A stretch of DNA of 64,000 nt from Cotesia glomerata. Its lineage: Eukaryota; Arthropoda; Insecta; Hymenoptera; Braconidae. Shown piece after piece: positions 38,301 through 51,726 of this stretch; position 1 is the first letter of the stretch, and the number at the start of each line of letters is the position of its first letter. The notes below the pieces were generated by a model. That model made no database searches and was not told where the DNA came from. It saw only the letters and a program-made list of their open reading frames with translations. The translations under genes were made by a program, and so were the position numbers. Location of the stretch: positions 25,330,474 to 25,394,473 of the forward strand of contig NC_058159.1 of the NCBI RefSeq assembly GCF_020080835.1. The letters run 5' to 3'.

Positions 38301-39782
38301 TTTCGGATTGAATGTGGTTTATAGCGGGATAAAATTCCTCTGGATACGTTTTCAATGAATATTTTATGTTAATTGAAGTTATAAAAATGTTCAACTGTTG
38401 AATACATGATAGGAGACTGAATTAAATGCAATTCACGGTAAGAAAAGAAGATTACTTGGAAAATTACTATGTTAACATGGTAATTTTTACTATTGAATTG
38501 TATCATGGTAGATTTTTGAGAGGAAAGAGTCTTTTTTACAATTTTAGAGGTAAATTCTTATTGTTCGGTAGTTGATATAATTTCAAAAGTTTTTATGAAA
38601 AAAATTTCTGATATAAGTCAAGATGTTGATCTCTGTTGAAAATTTATTCTCTTGTATCAAGTCAATTTTTTATCCGTACAATTATTTCAAACGCACCGTA
38701 GTTTTACGATGTTAACATGGTAATTTTCACAGTTTACATTATAAATTAAATGTTTTTTGAAGAGCTTTTATAAATTAAAGTTCAAGTACCACAAAACTTT
38801 CGATATTATAGTTTATACAGAGAAATCTTGTTCAAATTACGATTTTGACATTGTAATAATTATCCATCACTCCTCGCAGAGAATCCGATACTATAACCGA
38901 TAACTTTCGGTAAACTGCGTTTATCATCATGTGTTTTCTTAGCTACTTCATTCTCTTTAAAAAATGACGTAGAACTCTATTCATGACTATTATTACTATT
39001 ATTACGACTATTGCCAAAACATATCAGACATATTTGGATTCAGGTTTAACTGGGAAGATTCTAAGCGTAACCCCGCGGAAATACTTGTTAATGGCTCCAG
39101 TAGTAACGAGTAAGGCCGGGCTTAAGAAAGGAACAATTGTCGGTGATGAAAATCACTCGAGCTCGTCTGGCGAACAATGGCCCGCACGTTCAACTAAAAT
39201 TCGCTTTCTGCGACAGTCCTCGTGCTGTTCGCGCTTCAGAAAATTTACTGGGCGTTCGCACCAATTTATCGTTTGCTTGTGACTTTCATATATAACAACA
39301 CATACTACAAACTATGGATAGCAAAGTGTAGAGCAGCGCAGTCGATGAGTAAATTGTCGAGAAAAATTTCAAATGTACATACAATAAATTCTAGATATGT
39401 TAGTCTGTGTTAGTATAGTGGTCGGGTGGTAGTGATGGTGATGGTGATGGTTGCGAGTACAATCGCTCGATTATACGTAGATTCGTGGAGCTCACCATAT
39501 AGTGTCGTCACGTTTCTATTTCTCTCTTGTCATCGGCTTAATTCTCCATCCGTCATTGGCACACGTGTCCTCATCTCATTTATGTTTAGACAAAGTTGCC
39601 TAATATTTACTGTTTACTTTTAACTTTTTTTTTTTTTAAATAAGAATTTTACTAATGATATTAATTCATCTTCTAATTCATCTTCTCATTGACTGCCAAA
39701 GAATTTATATTTTATGCATGATTAGCAGTCCTTTTTTATAAATAAACTAAATAATTCGATGCTACCCACCTGCAGTCACTCT
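35301..39782. other. gene-free DNA, partly single-copy
   Basis: No gene is supported. Less AT-rich, apparently single-copy patches lie at 35460-36180, 37440-38080 and 38880-39600. A GGAACAGGAGCAGGAGCAG-type purine repeat is at about 37700-37726 and a GGTGAT repeat near 39431-39451. The 145-codon frame at 37812-38249 is Arg/Ser-rich then hydrophobic with no domain. Near-identical ATGTTAACATGGTAATTTT segments occur at about 38469 and 38709. Confidence 0.45.
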
Positions 39783-40008
39783 ACTGGAAAAAAAATTAAC
39801 TTAATTAAAGTAAAAAAATTCTTAAATCAAAAAAATCATTTTGATTTAAGTAGAAAAATTTTTTAGCTGAGAAATTTTTCTTGGTTTAAGTAAATTTTGC
39901 TTGATTCAAAAATTTTCGATTCGAGACAAAATGAAACTCTCAAAAACGTTTTTTTTTTTTTTATTCAAAAATTTTACTTGTCAATCAAGTTAATTTTTTC
40001 TTTCGGTA
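39783..40008. mobile_element. degenerate ACTGG-ended element with ATCAAG motifs
   Basis: The left end ACTGGAAAAAAAATTAAC and right end (complement of ACCGAAAGAAAAAATTAAC) are inverted, with ATTTTGATTTAAG, CTTGATTCAAA and ATCAAGTTAATTT pieces in between. This is a worn, short member of the CTTGATTCAAG family. Confidence 0.55.
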
Positions 40009-43000
40009 TACAAAACTACCGAGGACTACGAAAGCTAAAAGTTGATTTTTATAGTTAGTTAATGTCATCAGTTTGACTATTCATTTTTTAATGTCGACGT
40101 GTCAGTCAATCATAAAATTCATCATTTTTGACAGAAATATGTCAGCCGTACACAGTACATAGGAATTGTACAATGCGGCCCTTATTCAGGGGATGGTATG
40201 AAGTTGTTTTTTCAAGTACTATATGTTTTCTGATCGATTAAACTCAGTTTACAGAATGCAAACTAGGTGATGGGAGTCTGCTCCACGTATGAGAATAAAT
40301 CACTAGTTTTATTTTCACTTTTATTAGTGCGTAATAAAAAATAAAAACGAAGACTATTTCAGCTGAAAATATTTTTATACATGAATATTTATTATTGATA
40401 GTTATTATTATATAGCCATACAGTAAAGAAAAAAATCATGACTTCGTATTTATTCGATACTCAAATATTTTTTTTACTCCACTCATCTCAGACACTTGAT
40501 TTTCTCAGCATTGCACTTTTCAGCTATTTTATTTTTTCGTCCCCTTTTCCTGCATCATCTCTTTGAGAAGCTGTTCAAACATCTTTGTGTGTACGCATAT
40601 TCCTTTTATCGACTCTTTCCTTAATGTCTGCGATGGCAGATACTCAAAGTCTTACTCCTGGTTGTTTCTCCGGCTCCAATTTTCAACCTTTCACTTCCAT
40701 TCTTAACTTATTTCTTGCGTTTCTCTCCATTTTAGAGTGTTTCAAGTAATTGAATCGGTTTACTTTCTCTTTGCCCTCTCTGAAATTCCACTTTAGTTAT
40801 TACATCGCTGTTAAGAGTTTTATAATTTAGTACGCAAAGTAATGTCGCTGAAAGGTGTAAAGGTCACATTATAAACAAGCTTTATATACCAATTTGAAAT
40901 TGAAATTTTCCGTTCATATATATCTTAAAAAGTTAAAACCCTTGAATGAAGTGAAATTTACTCAAACTAAGAAAAATTTCTTACTTTAATAATTTTTCCG
41001 CTTGATACAAAATAAAAAAATTTTTCGATCGTAAAGCACTCTCTGATGCTTCGCATCATGAGTCGTGCAAAAACAAGGTCAACATTTTTTTTTCAAGTTA
41101 ATTTTTTTAAAATCAACAACATATTACTTTTAAAAATTATAAATTTTCAAAGCATGAAATTAATAAATAAATACCATGCTAATGACATTCAAAATTTAGC
41201 TATTTAATTAGGACAAGTGTTTTCCCACAAGATAAGGTTATTATCGAAATACTACTCGAACAAATTGTAATTTGCATTATTATATTAATATTACTATACA
41301 TTAATACATCTACATCTGCATCTCTGTGGATGCCTGTACAGAATTTAAAGTAGGAGAACTCTTTATCCAGAAGATAGCAACAATCAATGGAAGTGTATAC
41401 GTCGAGGGCTGGGGGATGTAATGATTACATCAGTGGATAATAGAGAAAGAGAGAAAGAGAGAGTGAGAAGGAGAGTGAATACTCACGGTTGGAAAGAGAA
41501 TATAACAAGGTTGGTCGGATGGTTGGACGGTTGGTCTGTTGGTCACAGAGGATAGAAGAGAGAGAAACTATAATGTAGGGGCGAGAAATGAAAAGGGGTA
41601 GTAGATTGTATAACGGGAGCATGGGAGATTAACAACGGGTAAAGCGTTGGGCGCACGATAGTCGAAGCGGCGGTCTGCATAAATTACACGGAGGCCATGA
41701 AACGCGTCGCGTAACGAGACAATTAATACACGGACGGTCGCGTCAAGAGTCGAACTCTGGTACTCGGCGTATACGGTGGTACGAGGAGCAGCGCGACAAC
41801 TGTACGCCCTCCTAACTATATAGGAGGTGAAAGGTAGAAAGTAGAAGGTTGGGTATAGGCATCTCATCTACACCTACGTTTCACTCTTATTCTGGTCTAA
41901 ATCCTGTTCTGGGTGGTGCAGCAACACCAGAAACAGCAACAGCAGATACTCCTCTGCTGGTAGACTGGCACGTTTTCTGGCACTACTTGCTCATGTATTA
42001 GCTTCACTAGTATGCTAGTAGTATGTCTATACTCCAGTAGTATGTAATCTGTATGCACTGTTCTGTCGGGTATATACGGTGAATGGTACACGACTACGTG
42101 GTTCAACGCGAATTAGAGAGACCATAGTTACTGCACACGGCATATCCACATAATAGCTTTGCTATTTCCACGATTCTACACTCTCCATGTGTGCTATTGT
42201 TGCCAATCTTTACTTACTTTACTTTTATTTCCTATATTTATTTATCTTCAAGCCTCAAGTGTTTATTTACTGCAACATATGTTTTTTCTGGATAAATAAA
42301 CTAAATGATACTGTTGTTTAATAGTGTATAAATATTTAAAATTCATTGGAAACAATATACTGATAAATTGATGAAAATCAAAATTTTTTTTAGTAAACTC
42401 AATTTATAAAACTCGAAAATTTTACGATTTTGTTTTTTTTTTGTTTAACATTTGTTTTTTAGTTGATAAAAAATTAACTTGACTCATGAGATAAATTTTA
42501 GACTAAGATAATTATTGTAAAAAATTTCATTTCTCGAATCAGAAAAATTCTTGACCTGAGAAATTGTTGTTGATTCAAATAAATTTAACTTAATTCAAAA
42601 ATTTTTCTGTTTGACCCAAAATGATCAAAGACTTAAAACTCATGTTTTTCGTAAGCATAAAAAAATGTAACAATTAAAAAAAAAAATTTTTTACGTTGAT
42701 TCTGTAATTTTTTATTAGTCTCAAAAATTAATTCTGAAATTTTTGACTATTTAAAAATATTATGAAAAAAAATTTATTAAAAACTGTACAAAAATTAATT
42801 GAAAAAGTTGTTTAATTTAAAAAAATCTTCAAATAGTGAAATTAATGACTTATATATATGTATAACGTCAAACGAAGGAAGAAACGAGCTAACCAGCAGA
42901 TAAAGCTTTTGACAATGTGAATAAAAGGTGGAACAAAGGTGGGAATGGACTTGAATGCGAAGGTACGGTCGAACTTTGGCCAAGTAATTCACCAAACCCC

Positions 43001-44039
43001 GGAGTTTGTTTTCTAGCATTATATTAGTCTCAGCCTCGGTCTGTCTTGCTCTGACTCTGGACTTCTCTCGGCTGTATGTGGGTAAAGGTGTAGGCAGGAT
43101 AGGCGAATACGAAGTATAAAGGTAGTCGACGTTTATCCTCGAGTTCTATTCCATCGGTACCACGTCGGTGAGTAGCGCGAAGCTAGAACTCATCTCGAAC
43201 TTGATTAAAGTCACCCGGTGATAGGAACTTCCCTCGGACATTGTTCAACTTGGAAAGGTAATAAATCCATTTTACTAACGTCTGCCAGTACGGGTGCCTG
43301 GTGCCAGGACGAGTATTAACGAATCCAGACTCGTACAACCTTCTTCTCATTCACCCTGTACGTTTCATCGATTCCTTCACCCTGGCGTTCCGCGAATAGA
43401 AAATCACTTTATTTTTTGGTCTTTTCTTTGTTTCACTCCACGCTCATGCTCCTCCTCCTATCTATCAAACTTTCTGCTTTATTTTACTACTTTTCGCCCG
43501 TTATTGATAATTTACCGTGAAATATCGCGCTGAAATAGAAAATCTATTTATTCCTCGGTGAATTTATTTTTCCCGAAATAATCCAAATTACTTTTCTATT
43601 GGCCGTTTGATCGTGAAATTATGTTCCATAGCTTTTTTGGTAGATGAACAATATCGAAATTATTTTTCCAACCAACTGTATGTATAATAATTAACGTATA
43701 GTACTCTTTAAAAAAGACATTCGATTACAAAGTTTATATCGGTGAATAGTCGTTAACTAGAGATAATTATTGAGAAAAATCCAATTGGAAAAGTTTTTAC
43801 GTCAACGTCTATTGCTCCGTAGATCGGATGTACGAATGCAATTACAATTAAGCTAAAAAGACTTAATTAATTGACCTAGTTTTTTTTTATTGTATCCGGA
43901 TTCATGTAAAGTGAAACTTAGGGTTGAATGTCAGTCTGTCATGTATTCGTAGATTTTTTTTATAGTAAACAATATAATCAATAAATTTTTAATAAAAGTA
44001 ACCAATTAATAGAGAAATGTTAACATATTGACAAGTTGC
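40009..44039. other. gene-free DNA, partly single-copy
   Basis: No gene is supported. A large less AT-rich patch spans 41390-42200 and another 42860-43560. Frames there (41568-41867, 41897-42106, 43294-43533) have no recognisable domain. GA-rich purine repeats lie at 41440-41480. CTTGATTCAAA-like pieces near 42570-42600 may be a trace of the motif family seen elsewhere. Confidence 0.45.
41036..41068. repeat. hairpin with GATGCTTCGCATC tip
   Basis: GCACT-CTC-TGATG pairs with CATCA-TGAGT-CGTGC around CTTCG. The right half is similar to the hairpin at 32777-32811. Short and imperfect, but the repeated GCTTCGC tip is notable. Confidence 0.55.
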
Positions 44040-44500
44040 TTGATAAAAAATTTCCTGATTTGGTCTGATACGTCCATATATAATTTCTGATGTGTCTAAA
44101 TGTGGCCTAATATAAAAACTGTTCATTTAAGACCATATATGGACATGTCTGACTTCATATGTTCTAATATGACTTGATATGCCCATAATAGGTCTAGTAG
44201 AACCATAAATGCCCGTATACATCTTTTTGACCAAAAATAGTGTTGAGATTTTCCAACAGAAGTCGCATGGTTACTAAATCGTCTCGTTACAAAAGTATTA
44301 AGTTTAAAGTATTGAGAGATAAAATAAAAATTACGTTTTTCACTCTCCTAAAGGACTTATCTGATACTGAACTTTATATAACTCTACCAAACCAATTTTT
44401 GTTTAATAAAACATACTAATTAACACACATATTCCTAGAAAGCATTAAAAAGTAATTAATTATTATTTGTTTAGTAATGAAGTTCAAAAGTAAAATATAG
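44040..44500 (-). repeat. dispersed repeat family F, copy 3
   Basis: On the minus strand it reads TAACGAGACGATTTAGTAAC, then a CATGCGACTTCTGTTGG segment, a CACTATTTTTGGTC segment and CATATATGG/CATATCA units, in the same order as the copies at 10560 and 28590. Similarity continues on the far side through TTTTAATGCTTTC-like A/T DNA. Confidence 0.6.
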
Positions 44501-46060
44501 AATTTCATTCGGAACTTCTGATGTTTTACACCGTTAACAATAAACTAACAGTAAAAACTAAATAGGTCGCTTACATTTCCGCTTCGATATTTTAATGATA
44601 TTAATTTTAAAAAACATACCCATTGTATTTTTTATATAATTATGAAAAAAATGAACAAAGAGGTGAAAATTCGCTTGTATACAGAGTCTATTTTTATTTT
44701 AATTGCCAGAAAATATGTATATATAATTATAAAATTAAGGGTATTATGAAACTTCAGAGAGAAAGAAGAATTTAGAAAAAAAATATGGTTTTACGCAATG
44801 CTTGGCATGCATCATATTTTTTTGTGCCACGTAAACATGGCCTGAAATGTGTGCTCTTCAAACTTTATTCACAGAACATACTTTAACCAGTAAAAAATTT
44901 TAATTCGTTTTTTTTTTATACCGTGACCTTTCTCCGCGGCTATTTCTTCATTATGTATATACATATAGATTTATATTTTATTATTATTATCATTTTCTTC
45001 CTCGCTTTCTTCCGCTTCCGGATGCGTCCACCCTTTCTGTGGTTTGTTTTTAAGTCACGTTCAAGACTGGATTACTTTTTTTCTCCGTTTAAAATAACTT
45101 TTTTTTTATTTTAACCCCGGCAACCCATAGCTAAATTGATAATTAAATTTTTAATCTCGATCGATGAAAAATTTTTCATCAAACTTTCCACAATAAAAGT
45201 AGAAATCAAAGAAGAATTTAAATATTTTTTTTATTCTCAACTTTTTAGCCGACAAAGTATCTCAGGCATAAACAATTTATTATCTGAACCGTGAAAATTA
45301 TTAATTTATGGTTATAAATTCGTTTAATTAATTTATAACTTGGACACGTCTATTAATACGATGATAAATATATATTTGTACAAAACATAATAATTAATTT
45401 ATAAGCTATCTAATTAATTAATATTATTTATTCAAACAGTTACAAATATTTAATTGTAACTAATTAATTCATTATATGCAGATAAATCGACACGTATGTG
45501 TCAATAATAAATTACTGAGAAGCACAATAGAGTTTAAATTATTATCATCCATGCCCGTGACTCACAAATATTACCGATAAATTTTCATCAAACCCACTTT
45601 TATAATCCTTTCATTAAATAAATTTTTCGGTGACATAACAGTATTTTAATTTTATTACTCTCATGAGCGATAAAAAACTACCATAAAAAAATCCCGACTC
45701 AATATTAGTTTTTTTATTCTAAAATGGGCAGCTATTGAATCTTCTTAGGACACGTCAATAAAATAAAAAATAAAAAATTGATGCTTTGTCATTGCTGTCA
45801 TTCACAACTAAATAAACTTTAAAAACGTCAATAAATAGATTTGTCGGGTGATTTAGCCCGTACCAACAAAACTTCACGACAAAAACCAGATAAAAAATAT
45901 AATCTTCTGCTCACTACTAAAATAATAATAATAATGTCATAGTCAACTTTTTGAATTGAATTAAAAAAAATTATCAATATTAGTATTAATTAATAGTAGT
46001 AGCAGTTATGAAGATTGATAATTTTTTTAATTTATATTAATAATTTTTTCAATATTAAAG
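44501..46060. other. gene-free AT-rich DNA
   Basis: No gene is supported. The interval is A/T-rich, with many TAATTAATTTAT pieces at 45290-45480. A 63-codon frame at 44923-45114 is Phe-rich with no domain. Confidence 0.5.
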
Positions 46061-46366
46061 TAATTCAACGTTATATTTATTGAAAATTTTAATCACAATA
46101 TTTTTGCAAAAATTTTTGCCATTTTGGTGATTTTTATTAGATTATTAATAAAAGTTAAAATATAAATTTACTAAAACGTACAAGAACAACTTCCAAAATA
46201 AATATCAAGATCGAACCAAGGATCGAACCTGGATCTCCATGATTACTCTTTGAGTTAATTTTATAGTATAACTTCAATTTTTAATTTCACAAAAATTACT
46301 AAAATGGCAAAAATTATTGCTACAACGTAAAATGATTAAAATTTTCAATAAATATAACGTTAAATT
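46061..46366. repeat. inverted repeat enclosing a tRNA-like B box
   Basis: Arms of about 80 bp at 46061-46139 and 46285-46366 are inverted: TATTTATTGAAAATTTTAAT on the left equals the complement of ATTAAAATTTTCAATAAATA on the right, and TTTTTGCCATTTT also pairs. Between them, on the minus strand at about 46205-46254, is a tRNA T-arm-like CCAGGTTCGATCCTTGG preceded by AGTAATCATGGAGAT. It looks like a tRNA-derived piece trapped in a foldback element about 600 bp before the dpr exon. Confidence 0.55.
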
Positions 46367-46950
46367 AGAAAATTAGAAAAGCATTAATATTAAAAATTTT
46401 TTTTTATTTTTTTTTTTTACGAATTTTAAAATCTTTCTAGCAAAAAAAATATCTTGAGTATAAAAAAAACCGAAGTAAATTTTATCAATTTAAACGATAT
46501 ATTTATTCATTCATTAGTTTTCTTTCGCTTTTTAACCTCCGGATTCAGTGAATGTGTTGTCAGCAGATTAGCATACAGGAGTTTCTAGCATAACAGCAGG
46601 GCCGTTGAAAGAGAAGAAAGAAAATAAAATAAGAAAAAAAAAGCAGAAAAAAGGTCAAAATACCTCCCAGTCGTGCGATAAAAGATAATGACATTGACGA
46701 TGTCTTTTCTTCGACTCGTAAAGGGGTGTCTCTTTTCACCATTTGCTAGGTAAACGAGTAGAGGGAGCTTTCGTTCTCTCAAATGACGTTATATCCCAGT
46801 GTTTATGTCTACAGGAGAACAACTCTTTGACATTTAACAAGACTAAACAACCTCACTATTTATCCGGTTTACTATTTTACTTTTATTATCTCCGTATTAT
46901 CATACTCATTATATTAAATAAAAACCATTGTTTTTTTTCTGTGGTTTCAG

Positions 46951-47170
46951 AGCCTCAGGCGCAAATAATGGCCAAAGGGGATATTTATGTTAAAACGGGC
47001 AGTGTTCTCACACTGAACTGCCGTATGTCTCAAGGGCCACATGACTTGGGAACGGTGGCTTGGTTTCGTGACAACGAACCGGTCGTGACGTCCGCGAAAA
47101 GTGAGAATGACGTTGACCAACAGCCACGAATCACTGTCGAGACAGAATGGAGCGAAGCTCTTGAATCGAG
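46951..47170 (+). CDS. dpr-like gene, Ig2 exon (first exon visible)
   Basis: This exon encodes the first two thirds of the second Ig domain of a Dpr-like cell-surface protein. The acceptor follows a pyrimidine-rich tract (CTGTGGTTTCAG) and the exon begins with the last two bases of a split codon. Visible features are PQAQIMAKGDIYVKTGS, the B-strand LTLNC with the first Ig cysteine, and the C-strand VAWFRDN with the core Trp. It ends ...EALES plus two bases of an Arg codon at donor AG|GTCTGT. In Drosophila, Dpr proteins are neuronal and pair with DIP proteins to specify synaptic partners; that role is inferred here. The YVKTGS-LTL-C pattern matches the family, but I cannot assign a paralogue number. 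The upstream exons with signal peptide and Ig1 were not found. Confidence 0.88.
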
Positions 47171-47529
47171 GTCTGTATTTAATTAAGTTAATATCATATA
47201 ATAAGATAAAGTTAATATCATATATATGTATAAAAAGAAAAATTGCTAGAATAGAAAATACAAAACGATGTTTTTTTGGATGAAAAAAGTTGATAGACCA
47301 AAGGGATTACCGAGTCTGCTCTGTAATCCCTCTATTATTAATTCTGTCTGGTCCCCTTTCTTCTTCTTTGTGGCTGTACCGTATTTTTCATTTTTTTGCA
47401 AACCTACTACGACTATATAAAGCCCTCTAAATGTATACTCTTGGATGATGCGCATAATATATTATACACAAAAAAAAGGTATGGATCCTCGACAAAAAAC
47501 CTAATGCAGCAAACGTTTGCTTACTACAG

Positions 47530-47627
47530 ATTAAAGATTTTCTCGGCGAGAGTGACCGACTCGGGGAATTACAGCTGTGTGCCAACTACTGCCAAAAGAG
47601 CCAGCGTCATCGTTCACGTTATCAATG
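47530..47627 (+). CDS. dpr-like gene, Ig2 exon (second exon visible)
   Basis: It follows a 359-bp intron (acceptor TTACTACAG) and completes the Arg codon, reading LKIFSARVTDSGNYSCVPT. This is the E-F strand signature of an Ig domain, D-S-G-N-Y-x-C, with the second Ig cysteine; NYS is also an N-glycosylation sequon. ASVIVHVING follows, the G strand that closes the domain in Dpr proteins. The donor is ATG|GTAAAT, leaving one base of a Gly codon. Reading phase agrees with both neighbours (2+1 and 1+2), which supports the splice model. Upstream in-frame sequence from 47396 is intron and not coding. Confidence 0.9.
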
Positions 47628-50600
47628 GTAAATAATTTATTATTCAATCATTAATGTATAAGATATATTTTAAGCATTAAAAATGTTCCGAATAATAAAT
47701 TTTCCACTTTTTGAACGCTGGAACAATTTTTTTTAATCAAATTTGGTTCTTTTTTCAAAAATTTGAAATTACTTTTTTTAGGAACTAAAACAAACAATTT
47801 TTTTTTTAATAAAATTTGACAAACAATTAGATTAAGATTTAGTTTAATGAAAAGTTTTTGTTTGTGATTTTTATGTAATAGCTGAAATAAAATTTTTCAA
47901 TCTATTAAAAATTGTATTGGCAATAAAAATAAAAATTACAACTAGATTTTTAATAGCCAATAAAAAATTTATTCTCTGCAACACATTAAACCGATTAATA
48001 AAATTTAATGTTTATAATAAAAAAAAATATTCATACTGAAGTTAATACAAATGTAAATGCAATTATTACTAAACAAGGTAAAATTTCACAGCAAAAGTAA
48101 TGTCTCACTGACACACAAGCACGTAAAAAGAGTAAAAAAATTAATAGAGAAACTATAAGTGTGCATTGTACAATTGTTACCGCTGTATGTCGGTAATAAA
48201 GTCTCGGATATGAGAAAACACGATGGGTAAAAAAAGAAGTAATAATAGAAATAATAATAATAATAATAATAAAGTAAAAAAGTGAAAAAGCTCCTGAGTT
48301 TTCCCGCGATTCAGTATTCCAAGTTTCTACGTAACATTTCATCTGGGCAACTGCAAAAGGGAGTACGTTTTTACCTCTCTTCCACTTAGCGTTTCTCAGT
48401 ACTACTAACAGGCTTATAACTCGTATGCATCCTAATAGAACTGTACCGACTAGTACTAGAGGAAGCTTAATCAAAACTGATTTATGCTCGAAAACTGCTG
48501 CTGAATACGCACGAATTAAACGAAAATGAATATCATCTCCGAGACATACCGACGAGTTACTTCTGAGCATAAAATCCGCGTAATTTTTCGAGCTCAATTT
48601 TAAGTTGAATGCAAACAAAATTAATTGCTATCATAAACACTAATGAATGGATTTCATTAGATTTAATAAGGTTACTACTACGAAATTTTAAAAAATTTTT
48701 AGTAACAAAAACAAAAGAGCTTTAAACATGAATATAATTAAAAGAATAAGGAGAATTTTGTCTTCAGGATATTTATGTGATAAAATGTGTTTTCTTGGTT
48801 AATTAAATTTAGGATAATTGTAAAGGTGATAGTCTGATAGTTAATCAGATAGTTATTTAATTTAACGCTAAATAATTAGTTTATTCCTTTGGACCTGTAA
48901 ATTCAGTTCCATGTCAAATATTAATCCATAAATAATTTCAAAAAATAAAGAAAATTTTGTAACAGGCATCTTTATGATGAAATGCGTTTTTGTAATGAAA
49001 TTCGATACCATAAAAAAAATCGTAATCCGAATTTAGTACTTTCCACGGTTTGATATTTTTACAGAGATATTCAATTTACAATTTAAATAATTAAAAGAAA
49101 AATGAAAAATTTTTAACGGGTATATTTTTTTTGCAAAAAGAATTTTTCTCATTAAATTTGGTATCATAAAAAAATTCAACGGAATTTATCCATTTTTACG
49201 ATTTTATATATTTTTGTGTAAAAGTTTTAATTAAAAATGTTCTAAAAATTTCTAAATTATTTAAGCTAGTTAAAAGTGATAGTAACAATAAGACGAAATG
49301 AAATATTTAAGTAAATGTGGTGCTAGAACCAGAGCTTTAAATATTTATTAAGATGCAGACTTAATTTTAAGAAACTGTGATGAAAAATTGTAAAAAACAG
49401 TTTTTACTGTTGTACAATGCAAAATAAATATCTATCTATTTTTGTGTAAAAGTCAGTTTTTCCGAGGATTTTTTTAATAATTTGTTAATTCTGTAAATTT
49501 GTCCATTGAATTTTCAGTAATTGATCTTATAGCAATATCATTTTTTAAATTTACTTAAAAAATTATTACAGATTGCTAAATTATTTTAATTTAATAAGTC
49601 TGATTTTATTGGGACTAATGAATCCTATCGATGCATAGTTATTTATTTTTAATTAGTTCAGTGTTTATTCATTCATACATGTAAGTATTCTTTTTTTTTT
49701 TGTTTCCATTATAATGAACTCACGTAGTAGCAGGGTCACGTGTGCAATTGAACATATTCAACAAAATTTATCACGAATATAATTAAATACTAGAGAGTGT
49801 AACTGGGTGTAAACATACATCTGCGATTGGATGTTTACCGGACGCGCAATTTTCCAATGTGCATTTTACCTCGTCTGCACTCGTGCATTGACTACAACAC
49901 TTTTCGCAAATATTGATGGAACGTGCACATTGCATTCACATACTGTTTTTCCCATTTTACTTTTTACACCCGCCTCATCTTTCAGTGTTAGTTTATTTTA
50001 TTTTATTTTCTATTATTATATTTTTATTTTTCGACGGGTATGGTTAAAAATTTCGATGGATATTTTTTTTCAACGTTTGATTATTCGAGATACCTTTACT
50101 GTGTTTACATATAGTTCTTTTTTTACGATTTGGAGGCTAAGCAGAGCGAATTTATGAAATCTTACTCAATACAGAAAAATAAATATTTATAAATAATGGA
50201 TAAATATTGTATGATGAGTAAACAAAATATACAACAAAATTGCATTTCACTTCCGGAGATACAAACTCGCTTTTTTTTATTGTTATTAAAGTTTTTTTTT
50301 TATTTATTTTTTTTTTATGAGTTCATGAATAGAAGAAACTGTTTCATGCTGGTGAAAGAAACGTGAGAAGTTTAAGCTTGAAAAGAAAGAAATATGTGGG
50401 TCAATACGTAAAAAAAATTTTAAAAAACAGTTTACTCCGCAGGCCAGACCTTAAACTTTAGTCTAGAGCTCAGAGAGCTCAGAAACTTTATTATTTATGC
50501 GTAAAAACGAGCTTTGGCATGAGTCATAAGTTATAAGTTGTAACTATTTTAGTTCAAGCAAAAACAAATGATAAAAATTTTAATACAGTTGAGATAATTC

Positions 50601-51726
50601 GATAAAAGTTAGAATTAAAATTTTGGAAATACAAAAAATTTATCTAGCTTTTTACCTTTTTGATGAAATTTTACTGTTGCAATCATTTTCTTTTATAATT
50701 TTGCTAGTTTCTTATAGCTTTATTTTTAAAACTTAATTAAATTTATCATATGGAAAAACTTTTATAAAAAAGTTTAGACTTCAAGTTTAAGTGAAAAAAA
50801 TATGAACAAATAAATTAAACTGAAATAAAAAAAAATTACTCGACATAAAACATCTCTCGAATAAAATATAGTTCAAAGAAAGAGCAAAGAGCACCATTCT
50901 ATATAAATAAATTTAAATCGAAGAATATATATCGTTCATTCATCGTTTTTAGTTATTGGTTTATTTTGCCGATCGATCTTTTCTTTCTATATCCGGAGCT
51001 CCCAGAGGCGGTATCACGTCGATGGAGACACATGAGGAAACTCCCGTGCCATAAATTCAGGCAATAAGTTGACGCTAGGGACGAGCGGTATCGGAATCAA
51101 ATCAGTGCCAAGTAGACAAGCCCAAAAGCGCACCTCGAACACGTACAATCCCTGAAAGTTGTGCAGCCATCGGCATACTCGCTTCAGCGCATTACCAATT
51201 GAGTCTACGGTACTCTATATCACATAGATAAACACACACAAACATCTTTATAAATATTATATGTATAGCATAGAGATATATACTTTTATGTGGGTATCAG
51301 TGTATGTGGACTCTCTAGCAAAACTTGTCGATCCTCTTTACAAGCTTTACCTCCGGTTTCCCGCTGACTTCGACAATTATGCCAACAATGCTTTTCGTGC
51401 TTGCGCTAATATCTCGCCACAGGCTGTACAAAATCCTTGCGATAATGTAGCTTCTCTGTGAACTAATTACTCAAACATACTATTAACGTTTTTGATCATA
51501 AATTATTTTACAAATGTTTGGTTTTAATTAAATTTATTTTTTTAAGCTTTTTTAAGCCAAAAGTTTTATCATTGAGGTGGTTATACCGTCAAATGTATTT
51601 TTTTTTTATTATTTTTAAAACGACAAGACGTTATTGAATTGACATTTAATGACCTGTATATAATTATAAGTACAAATACCTTCTTAAAATTGTAATGAAA
51701 ACTAAACTCATTTTAAGCAACAAATA
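47628..51726 (+). other. left part of the last dpr intron
   Basis: This is intron DNA without another supported gene. At 48720-49180, degenerate pieces such as AATAAGGAGAATTTTGTCTTC and ATTTATGTGATAAAATG resemble the inner arms of the palindrome at 24565-26143, repeated two or three times. The 195-codon minus-strand frame at 48031-48618 is the longest in the window but has no domain and includes an Ile run made by an AAT array. A less AT-rich patch is at 50980-51470. Confidence 0.6.

Noticed and set aside
1..46900. Search for dpr signal peptide and Ig1 exons
   Set aside because: No segment with the expected Ig1 Trp/Cys pattern and splice sites was recognised by eye; short exons could have been missed, so absence is not claimed.
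46743..46950. In-frame extension upstream of the Ig2 exon, open from an ATG at 46743
   Set aside because: The extension is hydrophobic A/T-rich noise and is separated from the Ig sequence by a good splice acceptor; it is intron.
48031..48618. 195-codon frame on the minus strand, longest in the window
   Set aside because: It lies within the dpr intron, has no domain I recognise, and its Ile run comes from an AAT array. Hydrophobic composition follows from A/T-rich DNA.
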